Part shown: in pieces, positions 35,627-47,532 of the stretch
How positions within the stretch are numbered: the first letter of the stretch is position 1
Layout: each line of letters starts with the position of its first letter
Assembly (NCBI GenBank): GCA_027922465.2
Contig: BQMF02000038.1
Span: 372,001 to 436,000, forward strand
DNA: 64,000 nt
Direction: 5' to 3'
Source of the DNA: Turritopsis dohrnii
Taxonomy: Eukaryota > Cnidaria > Hydrozoa > Anthoathecata > Oceaniidae
Notes under the pieces: model-generated
What the model saw: only the letters and a program-made list of their open reading frames with translations
The model's database searches: none
Told to the model about the DNA's origin: nothing
Translations under genes and position numbers: made by a program

Positions 35627-38600
35627 CTATTCGCCGAGATCACTGTCTTTATCTCCCAACAGAAACAGCAAGTGGAAAGCTATCGCTAACAACGCTGTAC
35701 CGAGCAGGTCACCGAGCGCCGTTAAATACGGTATGGAATAGTTATCCGGATTCTTCCGTCTCTTCCACAGAAGATGCACGAACCAGTTGCAGACGAAAAG
35801 CAAGATGGCTACCTAATGCAGAAAGTGCAGATGTTATTTATTAGGCTCCATTTCAGATTCGAATATAAGAGAAGGAACATGCGAAAATACTGGGCAATCA
35901 AGCAAAATATGTTTTTTAATGCCACGACTACAATTTTTTGATAATGTTCAGAACATTCTGTTGCCTTAACAACCATACGTCAGATCACATGATCCAAATG
36001 TACCACAGAAGATTGTACAAATATATATATACTAGTATCCCGTGTAAAATTTTTTTACATGTTTTAATCGATGTGAGCTGAACAGAGAGAGAAAGGCTTA
36101 GTATAATGAATTTTAGTATGATACAGTTCCTCAATTGTTTGGAATGTAGAATGTTTAGAATGTAGTATCCCGTGTAGAACAGCATGTAGAACACGGGTTT
36201 TAATTCATCAAAAATAAAAAAAGCGCTGTGCGTCCACTTTTTTCACTTTTTACCTTATAAATTGAAGATGCAATGCAATGGTTCCCCTTGATTAAAAATA
36301 TCTAACGTCAATACAGAAAAAAAACACTCTTCACTCTTTTAATTAATAATCTCTAGGTATTCCGGCTAAAGCATATTTAGTTCAACACTGGAGTTATGAA
36401 CAGAAAAAATTTTAATCAGAAGATCTGAAACACATCAAAATATTCGTATTAAATCTTTCACGATACGATATATGCAGTAGTAAAAATAAATTGTGCGTAC
36501 AGGTAAACAACAAAAAGATTAAAATCGCTGTAACTGTTCATGGAATCCATACTGTAAATAAAAGCCAAACGCGAAAGTCGTAAAAGTGTCAAAATGTGAA
36601 TTGTAAACAATTGCCAGAACGTCATGATTAAACACCATGATATTCATTTCTTCAATCGCGTATTATTGGAAAAGTAATGACGCAGAAACCCTATTCATAC
36701 TATAAGAAAAACAAAACACAAAAACAAAAAGTTCTAAAGCGTACTTACCCTAAAAACATTAATAAATCTTCGTGCAAAACTTTCGTTGTTGTCTATTGTT
36801 TCTTGATCTCGCGAATAATCAAAAAACGATCAAATGCAATGCAATGTTTTCCCCTTATACTAATCGTAGAAAAATATTAACTGCCGTGGTCTGACACTCC
36901 ATTATGAATAAGTGACCGCAAAAACGACCCGAAATTTTAAAAAGTGAAAGCGTGAAAAAAGCGGATGCACAGCGCGTATTAGTATATAGATATATATAGT
37001 ATAGCTTTGATTTAGCGCCCAGGTGCTAATTCACTATTTGGAGTTGGCGCTCATACGAAGGGGGCGTTAATTAATTTTTAGAAAATTGGTTTTGTTACAA
37101 TGAATTTCGTTTTGTTGCTTTCATTTCTTGGGCGGCTTTCATATTACCAAACACGAGGAGATTTGAAGAGAAAGTTTCAAACTTTTTCAGCAACCCAAAA
37201 TTCATAGTGTATTTGCATTGGAAGTTGAACCATGTAACAGAGGTTACACGTACCCCCGCGGCAATCCCTAATAGAAATACTCACCTGTATAATGCCAACA
37301 GACAAGTAAAAAGCGACAAATCTTGCAGTAGTGCTCGTGTGGCCAGCCTTGACGTTGGTGATGATTGCCAGAAAGATGATGTGACCAGGTACAGACATTG
37401 CCAACAAGACTCGCGCAGTTAGGGAATGCCCACCTAAAACAAAACAAACCATGTTGCATTTAACACGGGTTGTCCTGGCTACGGAAGTTGTTTAGAACGG
37501 TTGCTATGAGCAACAGACCTTCACTGACTGTGGCATAATATTACAATCACAGTCACTAGACGTTTTCCTAGTGTAAGCATGATATATCAAGTAAGTAGTA
37601 CAGATTAGTTGGGATTTTGTCAAAAACGTAAGGTGGATTTACAAACGAGGGGAACTTTTTGATGAGTATCGTACAACTAAACCTTTTATCTTTTGAATTC
37701 TGTCTGGAGAAAATTATGACATAAATAAAGGGAAGTATGACACATAAAAGAAGGTTGAAAGTATAGGAAACCCATAAAACCTTGAATGAACCGGCATGTT
37801 TTAGTTCCAGAGAGTCTTATAATGATAAGTCTTGGTTGAGCTTATGAAAGTTCCAGTTATCAAGGATGCCAGTTAACAAGATCCTTCTGTGATCGGAGAC
37901 TGCTTTAGCTGCTTCCCCTGAATTTCACGTCTACATGGACAATTGTCACATGACACATGTAAACATCAATTTAGGGAGAATGGTGAATCCATAACATGAA
38001 ACTGAGTAAAGCTGGCTTCTCTTTTTTTTTTCTCTAGTTGTTTTACTATGAAGAAACTCATCTGTACTTTCAAGTGAATACCTTCCAGCTTGCCACAGAA
38101 ATTATACATAATTTCATTTTATATAAGCATCACCTTTATAATCCATCTTCAGGCTCAAAATGAGAAAAAATTAAGCATATTGCAACCATTGTTCCCTGTT
38201 CATTTTAAACAACATCTATAAGAATGGCAATGTTTTGAATCTTCCAAATTCATTTAAAAATAAATGTAATGTAATGAATAATAATAGCCAAGCATCAATT
38301 ATGCTTCACTCGATAAAAGGTAAGTTTCAATTGTGATTAGAAAAGTATTAAGTGAGTTTTTTAAATACATTGTTTTAACTTTAAGTATGTATCTTGCCTT
38401 CTTGATATAAACTATAATATATAGTTCAGATCTGATGCTACAATAAATAAATGAAAGAACAATATGCTCCAATCAAAGATTAAAGCTTTCCTGACGAATA
38501 TATACCTGATTTACAGAAAGTGGTGATGCACCCATAATTGGTGTTGTCCGGCAAAACACCTGGTCGCACTTCACCATGTAGTGCTGTGGAGATTCGACTG

Positions 38601-41600
38601 GCCTGCACCGCAACAAGGTTGCCACCAACGCCTACAAAACAAATTTAAAAGATTCATAACAAGTGGCTTGTCAAACAAGCAGGGCAAGAGTCATAGAAGA
38701 ATTTGCATTCTTTAAGACTGAAAGTTCATTATGCATTCCGCACACAATGCACCTTTCCAATTGCAGCGCAAAGTTATTGGATCGAGTGGGGAAAGGAAAT
38801 TTATGTTTACTAGTGCCAGGCAAACGTGAGACTTAACAGATACTGATAAGATCCAAACAGGGGCAACAAAACACGTCTAAAGCAACATAAAAACGTCTAT
38901 ATTCTTCAACAAGACGTGAGACTGACAAGAGTAGAACTGTATTCCTCATACAGGTCTTCTCATGACCAAACAAGTATGTGTGGATGGTCCGTGCCAGTAA
39001 CATTCTGCATTTAGTGAACAAAAGTTTAGAATGGCTGACAGAGCTGTGCAACATATACAACAATAACACAAGCATCGGAGATGGTTGGCGTAGTGTAACA
39101 GGAATAATTAATCACCATTTATGACAGGACTGAAAACTGCAATACCAACATACTTTTTAACAATATAGCTCAATATTAATCCACCACCACTATAAAAGAT
39201 AATGATAGTACCAGAAGATGAAAGCTCTTTCAAATGCTGCTCTCTGATTTCATTTCAGTGATGAGAATAAAAACATGAAAAGGTGACACACTTTTACTGA
39301 TAAAAACTTTCATTCAATTGGCGCTGTAGGATTTTTCGAACATGAAAAAGTTAATTATCCTCATCTGACCGATATGACACTGTATTTAATCTTCAACAGT
39401 TTTTTTACAATTTGTTAGTATTTTATTTTTGAAAACCAACTAAATAGATCTACGTAATAGTTTAATAGCTTTCATGAAGACTAGTCTCTTACAAAAAAAA
39501 AGCACATTTCAATACAAAATGTACCTGCTTATACACATAGCAAGAATTACAGGTGTCCAGCCTGTATACAAAGTGTCATGAGTGTATTCGTTGTGATGTG
39601 CTACATAAAACCAAAATGGTAGAGATAATACAAAGATCCCACAAACCAATGGTGCAATCCAGTCATGAATATGCCCATCTAAAATTGAAGTGTGAATTCG
39701 AAATTAAATGTAGTTGATGAAACTGACAGATTCTATGACACAAAGAAAGATACAAAAAACCCTACATATTACAGGTTCCAAAAGCACATGAACGATTGCA
39801 TGTGGGATCTTTGGAACTATTTACTTTGCATTATACGAATTTTAAACTACAATTTTTTTTACAGTCCCTACCGATGACTTACGGGTAACAATAATAAAAA
39901 GCAATTTATCATTTTGAAGTATTACCAGTGAAATAGAACATGTTTGGTAAAAAGTAGATCATTTAATGCACCATTATTGTGCATTTGAATTCATAGCTTT
40001 ATCCAGAACAGAAGGCCAATTTAATGAGACTTTAGATATCATTCTATAACTTTCATGCATCTCGTACATTTATTATGTGAATGCTTTCATAATGCATACA
40101 TGGTGGCGTGAAGTCCATAGATCATGAGAAACATCAGAGAAGAAACAGGCATAAAAGAAAACATTATCCTATTCAAGAACATGGTAAAGCTGCCTGATTA
40201 TGTGTGAATCATGTTGTTTTGGAGGTATATGGTAAGTAAAATAAACACGTTGTTTACCTAATATCCTTGTGTACAAAAATTTACTGAAGCAAGACAGTAA
40301 TGCTAATGTAACAAGGTCTCCCAGACTTGCTGCAATGGGTGTGGCAACATTGTCGGGGTTTATTCCATACTTTTTTGATAATATAATCACTGCAACCATA
40401 AGGCCACCCAAAACGGCGCTAGCTAATGAAGCAGTTATAAGTGAACTGGCACACAATAGGAACGCATGGTCAATACTGAACTCGTCGCTAGGTATCCAAC
40501 GGATAACAACAGCGGCCAACGAAGTCAATGCTGCAACAACTAAGGCTTGAGCCTAAACATAGTGGATGTAGTAGTAAAACAGATAACAGCAAACTATCTA
40601 ACCATTTAGTTTAACAATGTTACCTGAATAAGCGCCATGTTTCCCAGAACTATTCTTGTCTGCTTTTTTGTTGTGTCCATATGTCCAACATTAGCCTGAA
40701 GATTTAAAGAATGTTAGTTTCTTTCTCGTCTCTAATGAAACATAATTTTAACTAATTGCATACTATTATTATTTCCTTGAAGAAGCACTGAAAATGGATC
40801 TGATAAACAGAAAAAACTCACAGCAGTGGACAATCTTGAAGCAAGTGTCATTTCCAGATTTCCTTTAAGACCAAGTAATGCTGGAACGAGAATGTAAACT
40901 TCAGGGATATCTTCGTAAACTTTCCAATGCTAAAACAAAGGTTAAAATGCCCACTAAATATTTCCCCAAAAACGTTGTGTTCCATTGTCGATAATATGCA
41001 GTGGTTCCTGCATGACTGAGGTCACACAAACGGGGTTATGAGGCGGGTTATGGATTTATGGTTGTGAGGCGGGTTATGGATTTACTGCTACTGCCACTAA
41101 TAGACAAAAGTCTATTAGTAGCAGTAGCAGTAAATCCATAACCCACCACACATAATAAGAACTCAATCCTAAATTTCACTCTCTAAAATAAAAGTAGTAC
41201 ACACGTTGATGAATTAGCATAGTATGATGTTCCTTCACAAAGAAACTTGCCAGTGCTTGTATGGCTTAAATTTCAAGTCAACACTCCCAAAAACTAAAAG
41301 TTAAGCCAACTAGTTATCATTATGGTGATCCGTGAAAACACAAAGAAAACATTGTGATATTATTTATGCATTTTTCATATTTCGAATTTCATATGTATAG
41401 AAGTGGCAAACACCTAGGTATAAAATCGCTAAAATATTGTTCTCTAGCGCCTCTACTGTTTTTCGCTGACAAACATTTTTTACAAGAACCATAACTTTTT
41501 TTGTACTCAAACAAATTAGAAAAGTGATACACCAAAATATAGGTACAGGATTCCTCTATTCAGAAATAAACATAACTATCTTTCATAATCGAAAGATATT

Positions 41601-43334
41601 TTTTGTGAAACATCGGTACTTTTTTTGACTCACCCGGTATTTGGCAGAGTATGGGTACAATTGTTTGTTGGTTTACCATAGTTCTTCCACACTCAGTTTA
41701 TAATCCATGCCAAGGCAAGAAGGTAAAGATGAAGAAAAATCTTGTACACTTTCAGATATTATTATATATATAATTAATATGGCGATGGTTATTTATGTTG
41801 GTTTGTCCACCCAAAAATAAAAGGTTGCGCCAAAGTAATGCAAGAATGATAAAAAATGAAATGAAAATAATGAAAATATATACCCCATTTCCTCTAATAA
41901 ACACCGCCCTCTAATAAATGCCTCCCTATATAAATGCAGCAATTATGGCCAAACATTTGTAACAAACCCCACCCTGTGATTAAACACCACATCTTGAAAA
42001 GTGTTGATTATTAGAAAACAGGTTTAAACAAAAAATATTTTAATAGTTATAGTTTTACGTGTTTTTATCAACGAATTCTTCCACATTTGTATGAACTTTA
42101 TTGATGTGTAATCAATTGCACAGGAACATCCAAACCAAATTCTCATATCTTTAAAAAATGCTATATACAAGATTGGACAGTTCTATTGGCAAATGTCTCA
42201 CTAAATCTTCCTTGTCTATCATATATTCTTTTATATATTCCTATCGAATAAAAAGGATTGGTCTTGTTCAACTGGTGCTGCTTTATTGTAACAAGCAATG
42301 GAAGCACTGGATGAAGATCACTCTTCTTTCAAAGTTTTGACTCTGATGTCAATGAAAGCTTTAACGTCATAGAAGAGAACGGAAACAGTGATATTGATAT
42401 TCTTTGACATTTTTGTATGTGACATATCTTTTGTGTAAAAGATTTTCACACAATCTTTTGTATATAACATTTTTTAAGGAAAAGACAACATTGTTGTTTA
42501 AAGTCTGTTTTTCTCACACTTTTTATTGTAATAGGGCTCTAATGAAAGCCGCCCTCCATTAAACGTCACATCCAAAAGCGGGCATTTGTAATAAATGCCA
42601 ATTAAGTGTTTATTAGGAGATATGGTAATAAAACAATAACCCAAAGTTTCAACACCTTTGATGGTAATGACGTACATACCCTTTATACAGAACCTTGAAT
42701 GCAGATGAATAATTAAGACTTTATTTTTATTTTATTTTCTCATTATTTTGAGTTAAATATAATTACAATAGCTATGTATCTGCTAATTAAAAAGGCATTA
42801 ATTTTTGCATCCCTTATTTTTACACGCTCATCATGCACTCATCTCATCAAATTTTTATTTGTAAAACATCATCATCAAAAAGTAAGTTTACCATACCTGA
42901 ACTTTGTCTAACAGTAAACCAGCCATGACTGTTCCAAGCCCAGCTACTAAGAATGGGAAAAAAACTTCCAGTGCAATTGTTATGCTACTCTCCCGTTTCG
43001 GAGGAATAAAAATACTTTCTTCTCCATGTCGATTTACTTCTAGAAGTGATTCTTCTTCTTCATTTGTATTGAGCAGAGAATCTTTTTCTTTAAAACCCTG
43101 ATCAATATCTGTTTCTGTTTCTCCTCTTTTGTGCAGCACGTGTCCATTATTATGGCTAGAGTTAAAGTTAGTCACCACTACTTCTTCTGGAAATGCGTCG
43201 TTGACGTTGCCATCATCGACTATCTTTGGAACCATGACAAATTTTCGTTGGCGCAGTGTATCTGTTGTATGTTCGTCACTACTTCGAACACGTCTCATAT
43301 GCTCGATATCCTTTCTACCAGATACCGCTGTCAT
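35627..43334 (-). CDS. SLC41A: SLC41-type (MgtE-like) magnesium transporter, complete, 9 exons
   Basis: Exons on the minus strand are 42897-43334, 40822-40929, 40624-40695, 40258-40552, 39525-39678, 39116-39189, 38506-38631, 37285-37433 and 35627-35812 (1602 nt, 533 aa). Every junction is GT-AG and every phase fits, so the gene is intact. The N-terminal 110 residues are hydrophilic. The first MgtE half follows: [40 protein letters not shown], then [20 protein letters not shown]. The second half has [31 protein letters not shown] and [19 protein letters not shown]. The duplicated PALxGxxGN / ASRxST / P-x-A-x-LGD pattern is the Mg2+ site signature of this family. Length matches SLC41A1-3 (about 510-570 aa). 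It should move Mg2+ across the plasma membrane. Introns 1 and 8 contain mobile elements. Confidence 0.95.
36032..36990 (-). mobile_element. Non-autonomous Helitron in SLC41 intron 8
   Basis: On the minus strand the 5' end is TCTATATACTAATACGCGC, preceded by A. The 3' end is a hairpin (TGTAAAA, loop AAA, TTTTACA), then CGGGATACTAG followed by T. A 5'-TC, a 3' hairpin plus CTAG and an A/T insertion site are the Helitron signature. A second hairpin with the same CCCGTGT word sits at 36165-36197, and the 5' GCGCTGTGC motif is repeated in inverted orientation at 36225. No Rep/helicase is encoded. Confidence 0.75.
41071..41144. repeat. 35-bp near-perfect hairpin in SLC41 intron 1
   Basis: GGGTTATGGATTTACTGCTA (41071 onward to 41105) is mirrored by 41110-41144, with a 4-base AAAA loop and about one mismatch. 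A partial direct copy of the outer arm (GCGGGTTATGGATTTATGG) precedes it at 41043. Confidence 0.9.
41883..42625. mobile_element. TA-flanked TIR element (Tc1/mariner or pogo type) in SLC41 intron 1
   Basis: The left end CCCCATTTCCTCTAATAAAC and the right end (minus strand CCATATCTCCTAATAAACAC) are inverted, both flanked by TA (41881-41882 and 42626-42627). Inner words such as CTCTAATAAATGCC also recur inverted (GGCATTTGTAATAAATGCC). There is no intact transposase. The small plus frame at 42158-42340 is unrecognised. Confidence 0.7.
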
Positions 43335-43531
43335 ATTCTGATAAATAGAATCATCGTGATAGTATTTCCGATTATAAGTGTGGTTTTGTTAATAACCATA
43401 GCATTATCTACCATTTTACTTGTTTTGATGTATGGTAAGAAATGTGGCCATGTGTTGGCAAGTTTGTTTATAAAGGCTGAAATACATTATACAATTAAAT
43501 TAAATGATCAGTTTAAATTGTTTGACAAAGC

Positions 43532-44015
43532 GGACTCTCGATATCTCGAACTTTTCGGTATCTCGAAAAATATTTCCGATCCCCTGGCTGATTTTCTCTC
43601 GTTATCTCGAACTTTCCCCAAAACCTTCAGAAATTCCGGGCGTGGTTTTCGCATTTTTAATGTTTAATTTTCGAAAAGTATGAATCTAGTTTGTTTTTTT
43701 TAAAAAAAGATTGTCTCTATTGAACGGCGAAAACATGAAGCTCGTTAAGCAATGGCTTACAAACAAATCTGTTGTAGAAAAATGTAAAGCAATGAAAGAC
43801 TTGCAGAAAAGGATGTCTAAAAAAGAGTTAGTACAAAGCGTGGCGTCCCAAAGAACACAAAATCAACCTGGGTTTTGAGAATATAAAAAGTTATTGGCCA
43901 CGCTGGAAAAAAAGGGCACAAAATCTAAGCGAAAAAAACTTCCTACCCCTTTCTCGATATATCTCGAACTTTTCTCTCGGTCCCCCTGAGAGTTCGAGAT
44001 ATCGAGAGTCGATTG
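43532..44015 (+). mobile_element. Pogo/Tigger-like element relic with CTCGATATCTCGAAC ends
   Basis: GGACTCTCGATATCTCGAAC at the left is mirrored by GTTCGAGATATCGAGAGTC at the right, with TA just outside the right end. Between them the plus strand reads VEKCKAMKDLQKRMSKKELV and later KLLATLEKKGTKSKRKKLP, interrupted by a stop. This resembles the N-terminal helix-turn-helix part of pogo-type transposases. It is short and defective. Confidence 0.65.
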
Positions 44016-44203
44016 TACATAGCGAATTAAATAGAAGGGGGGCGTTTAATCGAAATATTACGGTCATAAAAAACGTGTGGTTTACGTCTTTTGTATAAGT
44101 GTAGACACCTGTGTTGGATCAGTATTTTTCATCAGCTTTTTTCGTATCTATTTGAACTGATATATTGAAACTGATCCATATAAATGGGTGTATTCCAAGC
44201 TTA

Positions 44204-44820
44204 AAAGGGGGCTGAAATAACACGATCAGTTTAAGTGGATCAATTTAACAGTTTTTGACAGTTCTCTACAGTTTAAAATGAAAACTTCCATCCTTTCTTC
44301 TTTTTTAACATGGACAGTGAAGTCAAGGTGCAATATTTGCAGCGGTTCTGACTGTTATTGTAAAAACAAAAAACAAAAAACAAAAGTACAAGAAAGACGA
44401 ACAATTAGGGTAAATCCGTGTGGTTACATTTGTGGAGACATTTATGGGGGCATACAACAGGTTGCTAAATGAATTTAGGCAGAAAGATCATTTGGAGAAC
44501 AAAAAGTTCTTGCATATGGAATTATTGCTCCCTATTATGGAACATGGAAAAGAAATTCTACCGTTTTTTCAATTTTTTTTCATTTTGTTTGCCATTCAAA
44601 TAACAGCTCACTTCACTTTCACATAAAATTGCTACAAAATCATTCGGAAGTATTCGCCATGTGTTGAAAACAAAAGAAATATCTGGTTTAATGAATATTT
44701 TCATCGTTTGACTGAAGAAGATGCACACGTCCATCTTTAAAAAAATCATAAAAGGATCATGATAAAATCGTCAGTTTTTTCTGTTTACACGATCAGTTTT
44801 TTCTATCGTGTATTTCAGCC
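44204..44820. mobile_element. TTA-flanked TIR element
   Basis: The left end GGGCTGAAATAACACGATCAG and the right end (minus strand GGCTGAAATACACGATAG) are imperfect inverted repeats. TTA sits outside both (44201-44203 and 44821-44823). GATCAGTTT and ACTGATC words recur inside on both strands. No coding capacity is recognised. Confidence 0.5.
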
Positions 44821-45191
44821 TTAAGTCAATCAGTCAATACACACATTTTGCTTTCTGTTCTGAGTTTATCATCGTATACGCCCCAATAATAATATTTTGA
44901 CTAGCGTTTGAAACCGCACTTCACTTCACTTTAGATGAATGTGGTATTGTTAAAACCTAACAAACGTCAAATCGAATTTGTACTAATTTTTTTTCAAATT
45001 TATCACATTATTGATCAACGGGGCGGGGGTGATAAGATAAAATTATAATATTTTAAATTTAGGCGGGATGACTACCGACACATTTGAAAAATATTTTGAG
45101 TGAGAAATATATTTTAGAAAAATATTTTCGTTCATCTGTCCAGTCTTTATAATTGAATAAATCAGAGTTTATCAAGTCATGGACAAGCAAG

Positions 45192-45197
45192 TTTATT
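45192..45197 (-). terminator. Polyadenylation signal of the THAP gene
   Basis: AATAAA on the minus strand lies only a few bases past the stop codon of the THAP gene at 45202, implying a very short 3' untranslated region or use of a further downstream site. Confidence 0.5.
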
Positions 45198-45201
45198 TTG
45201 G

Positions 45202-46481
45202 CTACATTTCGTTTCGTTTCGTTTTCGTTTCAACAGCTACAACAGCTGTCGTCATCGACGGGCAAATATGTAATGTCCTTTCGTTTCGCAGCTGTTCTTT
45301 TTCTGTAACAACTTCCTCAAATTCGTCACTGGATTCACTTTGCTCAGATGGTATGAAATCATCGTCGCCACAGCTATCATCTCCACCACTGAAACTGCTG
45401 TCAAATTCGTTATTTACAATTAATTCGTTATTTACAAGTTTATTATTTACAGGAAAGTGATCATTATTTAAGCGATTTGATTCGATATTAACATTATTTA
45501 CATCTTTATTTACAGGTGTCTCTGAAGAACTACCACTAAGTGTCTTGCCATCAGAAACACATATTTGGAAGTCCTGATCATCAATTAAATTCTCGGTAGA
45601 AGAAGCAACGTCATTACTTGAGTAATCAGTTTCGACGTCTACGTCGTCTGATTCCTCATCGTCAGTTTCGCTCAAACTATCATCGCCATTCTCTACCATT
45701 TTTGCTCTGACCATAGACCTCCATTTCCCTCCAAGTTTTTGAAAACGGTGTCGTTGTTTTACAGCAGGAAACTGTGCAGCAAAATTTTTAGAACTTTTAC
45801 ATCTTTGCTTGGGAAATTCTTTTGTTTGCGTATGGACTGATTTTGTGGTACTTTTAATCAACATGTAAGTTGATGTCGATGCATACTTAGTTAAAATCCT
45901 TATGTCATCCGTTTGGGATTCGGCGTCCGTCGTCACAGTTTCACGGTATTCCATAGTCGTTTCTATAGCGTTGTTCTCTGCTTCAGCAAGACTCGTTTCA
46001 GGTATATCATCAGTTTGTATCAAAGTGTTTGAAACCTGAAAGAGAGAAAAATAATAAACATAACAACATTAAAATTGAAAACCTATACATGGAGGAGGGT
46101 GATATCCACACAGTGAGTACAGATACTTACTTCAGATTGTTGCGCTTTATTCGATCGATCTACCGACGCTTTTCTTGGATTCACCATATTCTGATATGCA
46201 AATATGGTCGGTACCGCCCCTTTAATTAACTTTCTGCTTATTCTTTGCTTTGTTGGTGGAGCATATTTCATCCGCATATCGTGACTTTTATCGAAACAAG
46301 TTTCTTCGAAATGGTTTGAACAAAGGAATATATTTTTTTCCTTCGGCAAGTTGCTTTTGTCCCGACGTATTTTTTGAAGCCATATTTTTTTCAGATTTTC
46401 ATCCGAAGGAAGAGCATGAAAAGATACGTTACTATTATTACTCGATTGATTATTACAGTTGTGAGCAACACAGTGAGGCAT
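45202..46481 (-). CDS. THAP-domain DNA-binding protein, 2 exons
   Basis: Exons on the minus strand are 46131-46481 and 45202-46035 (1185 nt, 394 aa), joined at a GTAAGT donor and a TTTCTCTCTTTCAG acceptor in phase 0. Residues 1 to about 90 are a THAP zinc finger: MPHCVAHNCNNQ, VSFHALPSDENLKKIWL, LCSNHFEETCFD and the closing AVPTIF. This C2CH module binds DNA. The rest is low complexity: acidic, Ser/Asn-rich, with repeated VNNKLVNNELIVNNE and TETD/TQTDD motifs, and no recognisable transposase. THAP modules occur both in host regulators and in P-element, Kolobok or PIF-type proteins. I see no TIR around the gene, so a host or domesticated gene is likelier. Confidence 0.8.
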
Positions 46482-47071
46482 ACTTTCGACTATATGATTA
46501 CTTCACAAACTAATATTCAATCTATTAGATGGAATATTTATATACTTTTTTAATAACAGGTTACTTAATCTTTTTTATTATCTTTCATTTTATGTATATT
46601 GCGAAACTCGGGTTTTTTACGTTAAAACTGGTAGTTATAAATCTTCCACTTTTATTGTAAAAATTTTTCAGTGAAAGCAAGTGTTGTATTTACATTGATA
46701 AAAGACATATTTCAATGCTACTCAAATCATACGTCACAAAATTTTAAACAATAGGAAAAGTCTGGGCGCTAGAGATTAAAAATATTACGAAGAAGAAGGT
46801 TTTTAAAAAGTTTCAAAGCATGCAGAAAAAATATTTAAAACGTGATTATTTCACGATCTAAAAAACGTTTGAAAAAACTGAAACAAGAGTTGCTACTTCA
46901 TTTTTTAAGATAAACAATATTATTTTAATAGTTCAGGAGACCTTGGGATCCCTTTAAGAAAAATTTACTTATTCGAAAGTGCTGATTTCAAGTTTGCAAA
47001 GTAACCTTCATGTCGAAAGGAAAGGTCTTTTAAAACTCACCTGTGACTTTGGTGAAAAACAAAAAACAATA
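46482..47071. other. Upstream region of the THAP gene; no feature recognised
   Basis: It should carry the THAP promoter. AT-rich, no motif stands out. Confidence 0.4.
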
Positions 47072-47303
47072 GATCTTTCCCGAATTTCAGTTTAAACACT
47101 GAACTGTGACTGAGTTTCATATCTAACCTCGTTTTAATGCGATTCATTGTTCCACTGATTTCGTTACTTTAAAACTTAATATAATTAGTCTATTATTGTC
47201 AATTCCGATTCCAATAATTAGAAACAGTTTGAATATTCAAAGTGAGGTTAGACACGACAACTCGGCCACAATGCAGCGTTTAAACAGAAATTCGGGAAAG
47301 GTC
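47072..47303. mobile_element. 232-bp MITE with 65-70 bp TIRs and TA duplication
   Basis: GATCTTTCCCGAATTTCAGT at the left pairs with CGGGAAAGGTC at the right. The match continues inward through TTTAAAC, GAGTT and TCTAACCTC. TA flanks both ends (47070-47071 and 47304-47305), pointing to Tc1/mariner-type mobilisation. Confidence 0.85.
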
Positions 47304-47424
47304 TATTATCTGTATATAGGGAAACTGCGGAAAATTTGAAAATAATTTGAAAAATTATTGAAAATTTAAAAATAATTTCTTTACAAGAATGCGAAGTTTG
47401 TGTCAGAAAAAAACTAGCAGGCAT

Positions 47425-47532
47425 TTCAACGTTGTATCAACGTTGTGTTGAAGTTGATGTCCAACGTTGAACAAACGTTGATTCACAGTTGAAAATGAAA
47501 CAAAATCCGACGTCAGATTTTCAACGTTGAAA
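47425..47532. repeat. CAACGTTG-rich repeat, left half, interrupted by the RT element
   Basis: GGCATTTCAACGTTGTATCA opens a block of CAACGTTG words. It stops at the RT element and resumes at 51455-51540 with ACGTCAGATTACAACG and further AACGTTG words. The same opening, inverted, ends the array at 57962-58385. Confidence 0.8.

Noticed and set aside
40269..40550. Plus-strand frame over SLC41 exon 4
   Set aside because: Antisense shadow of a well-supported exon.
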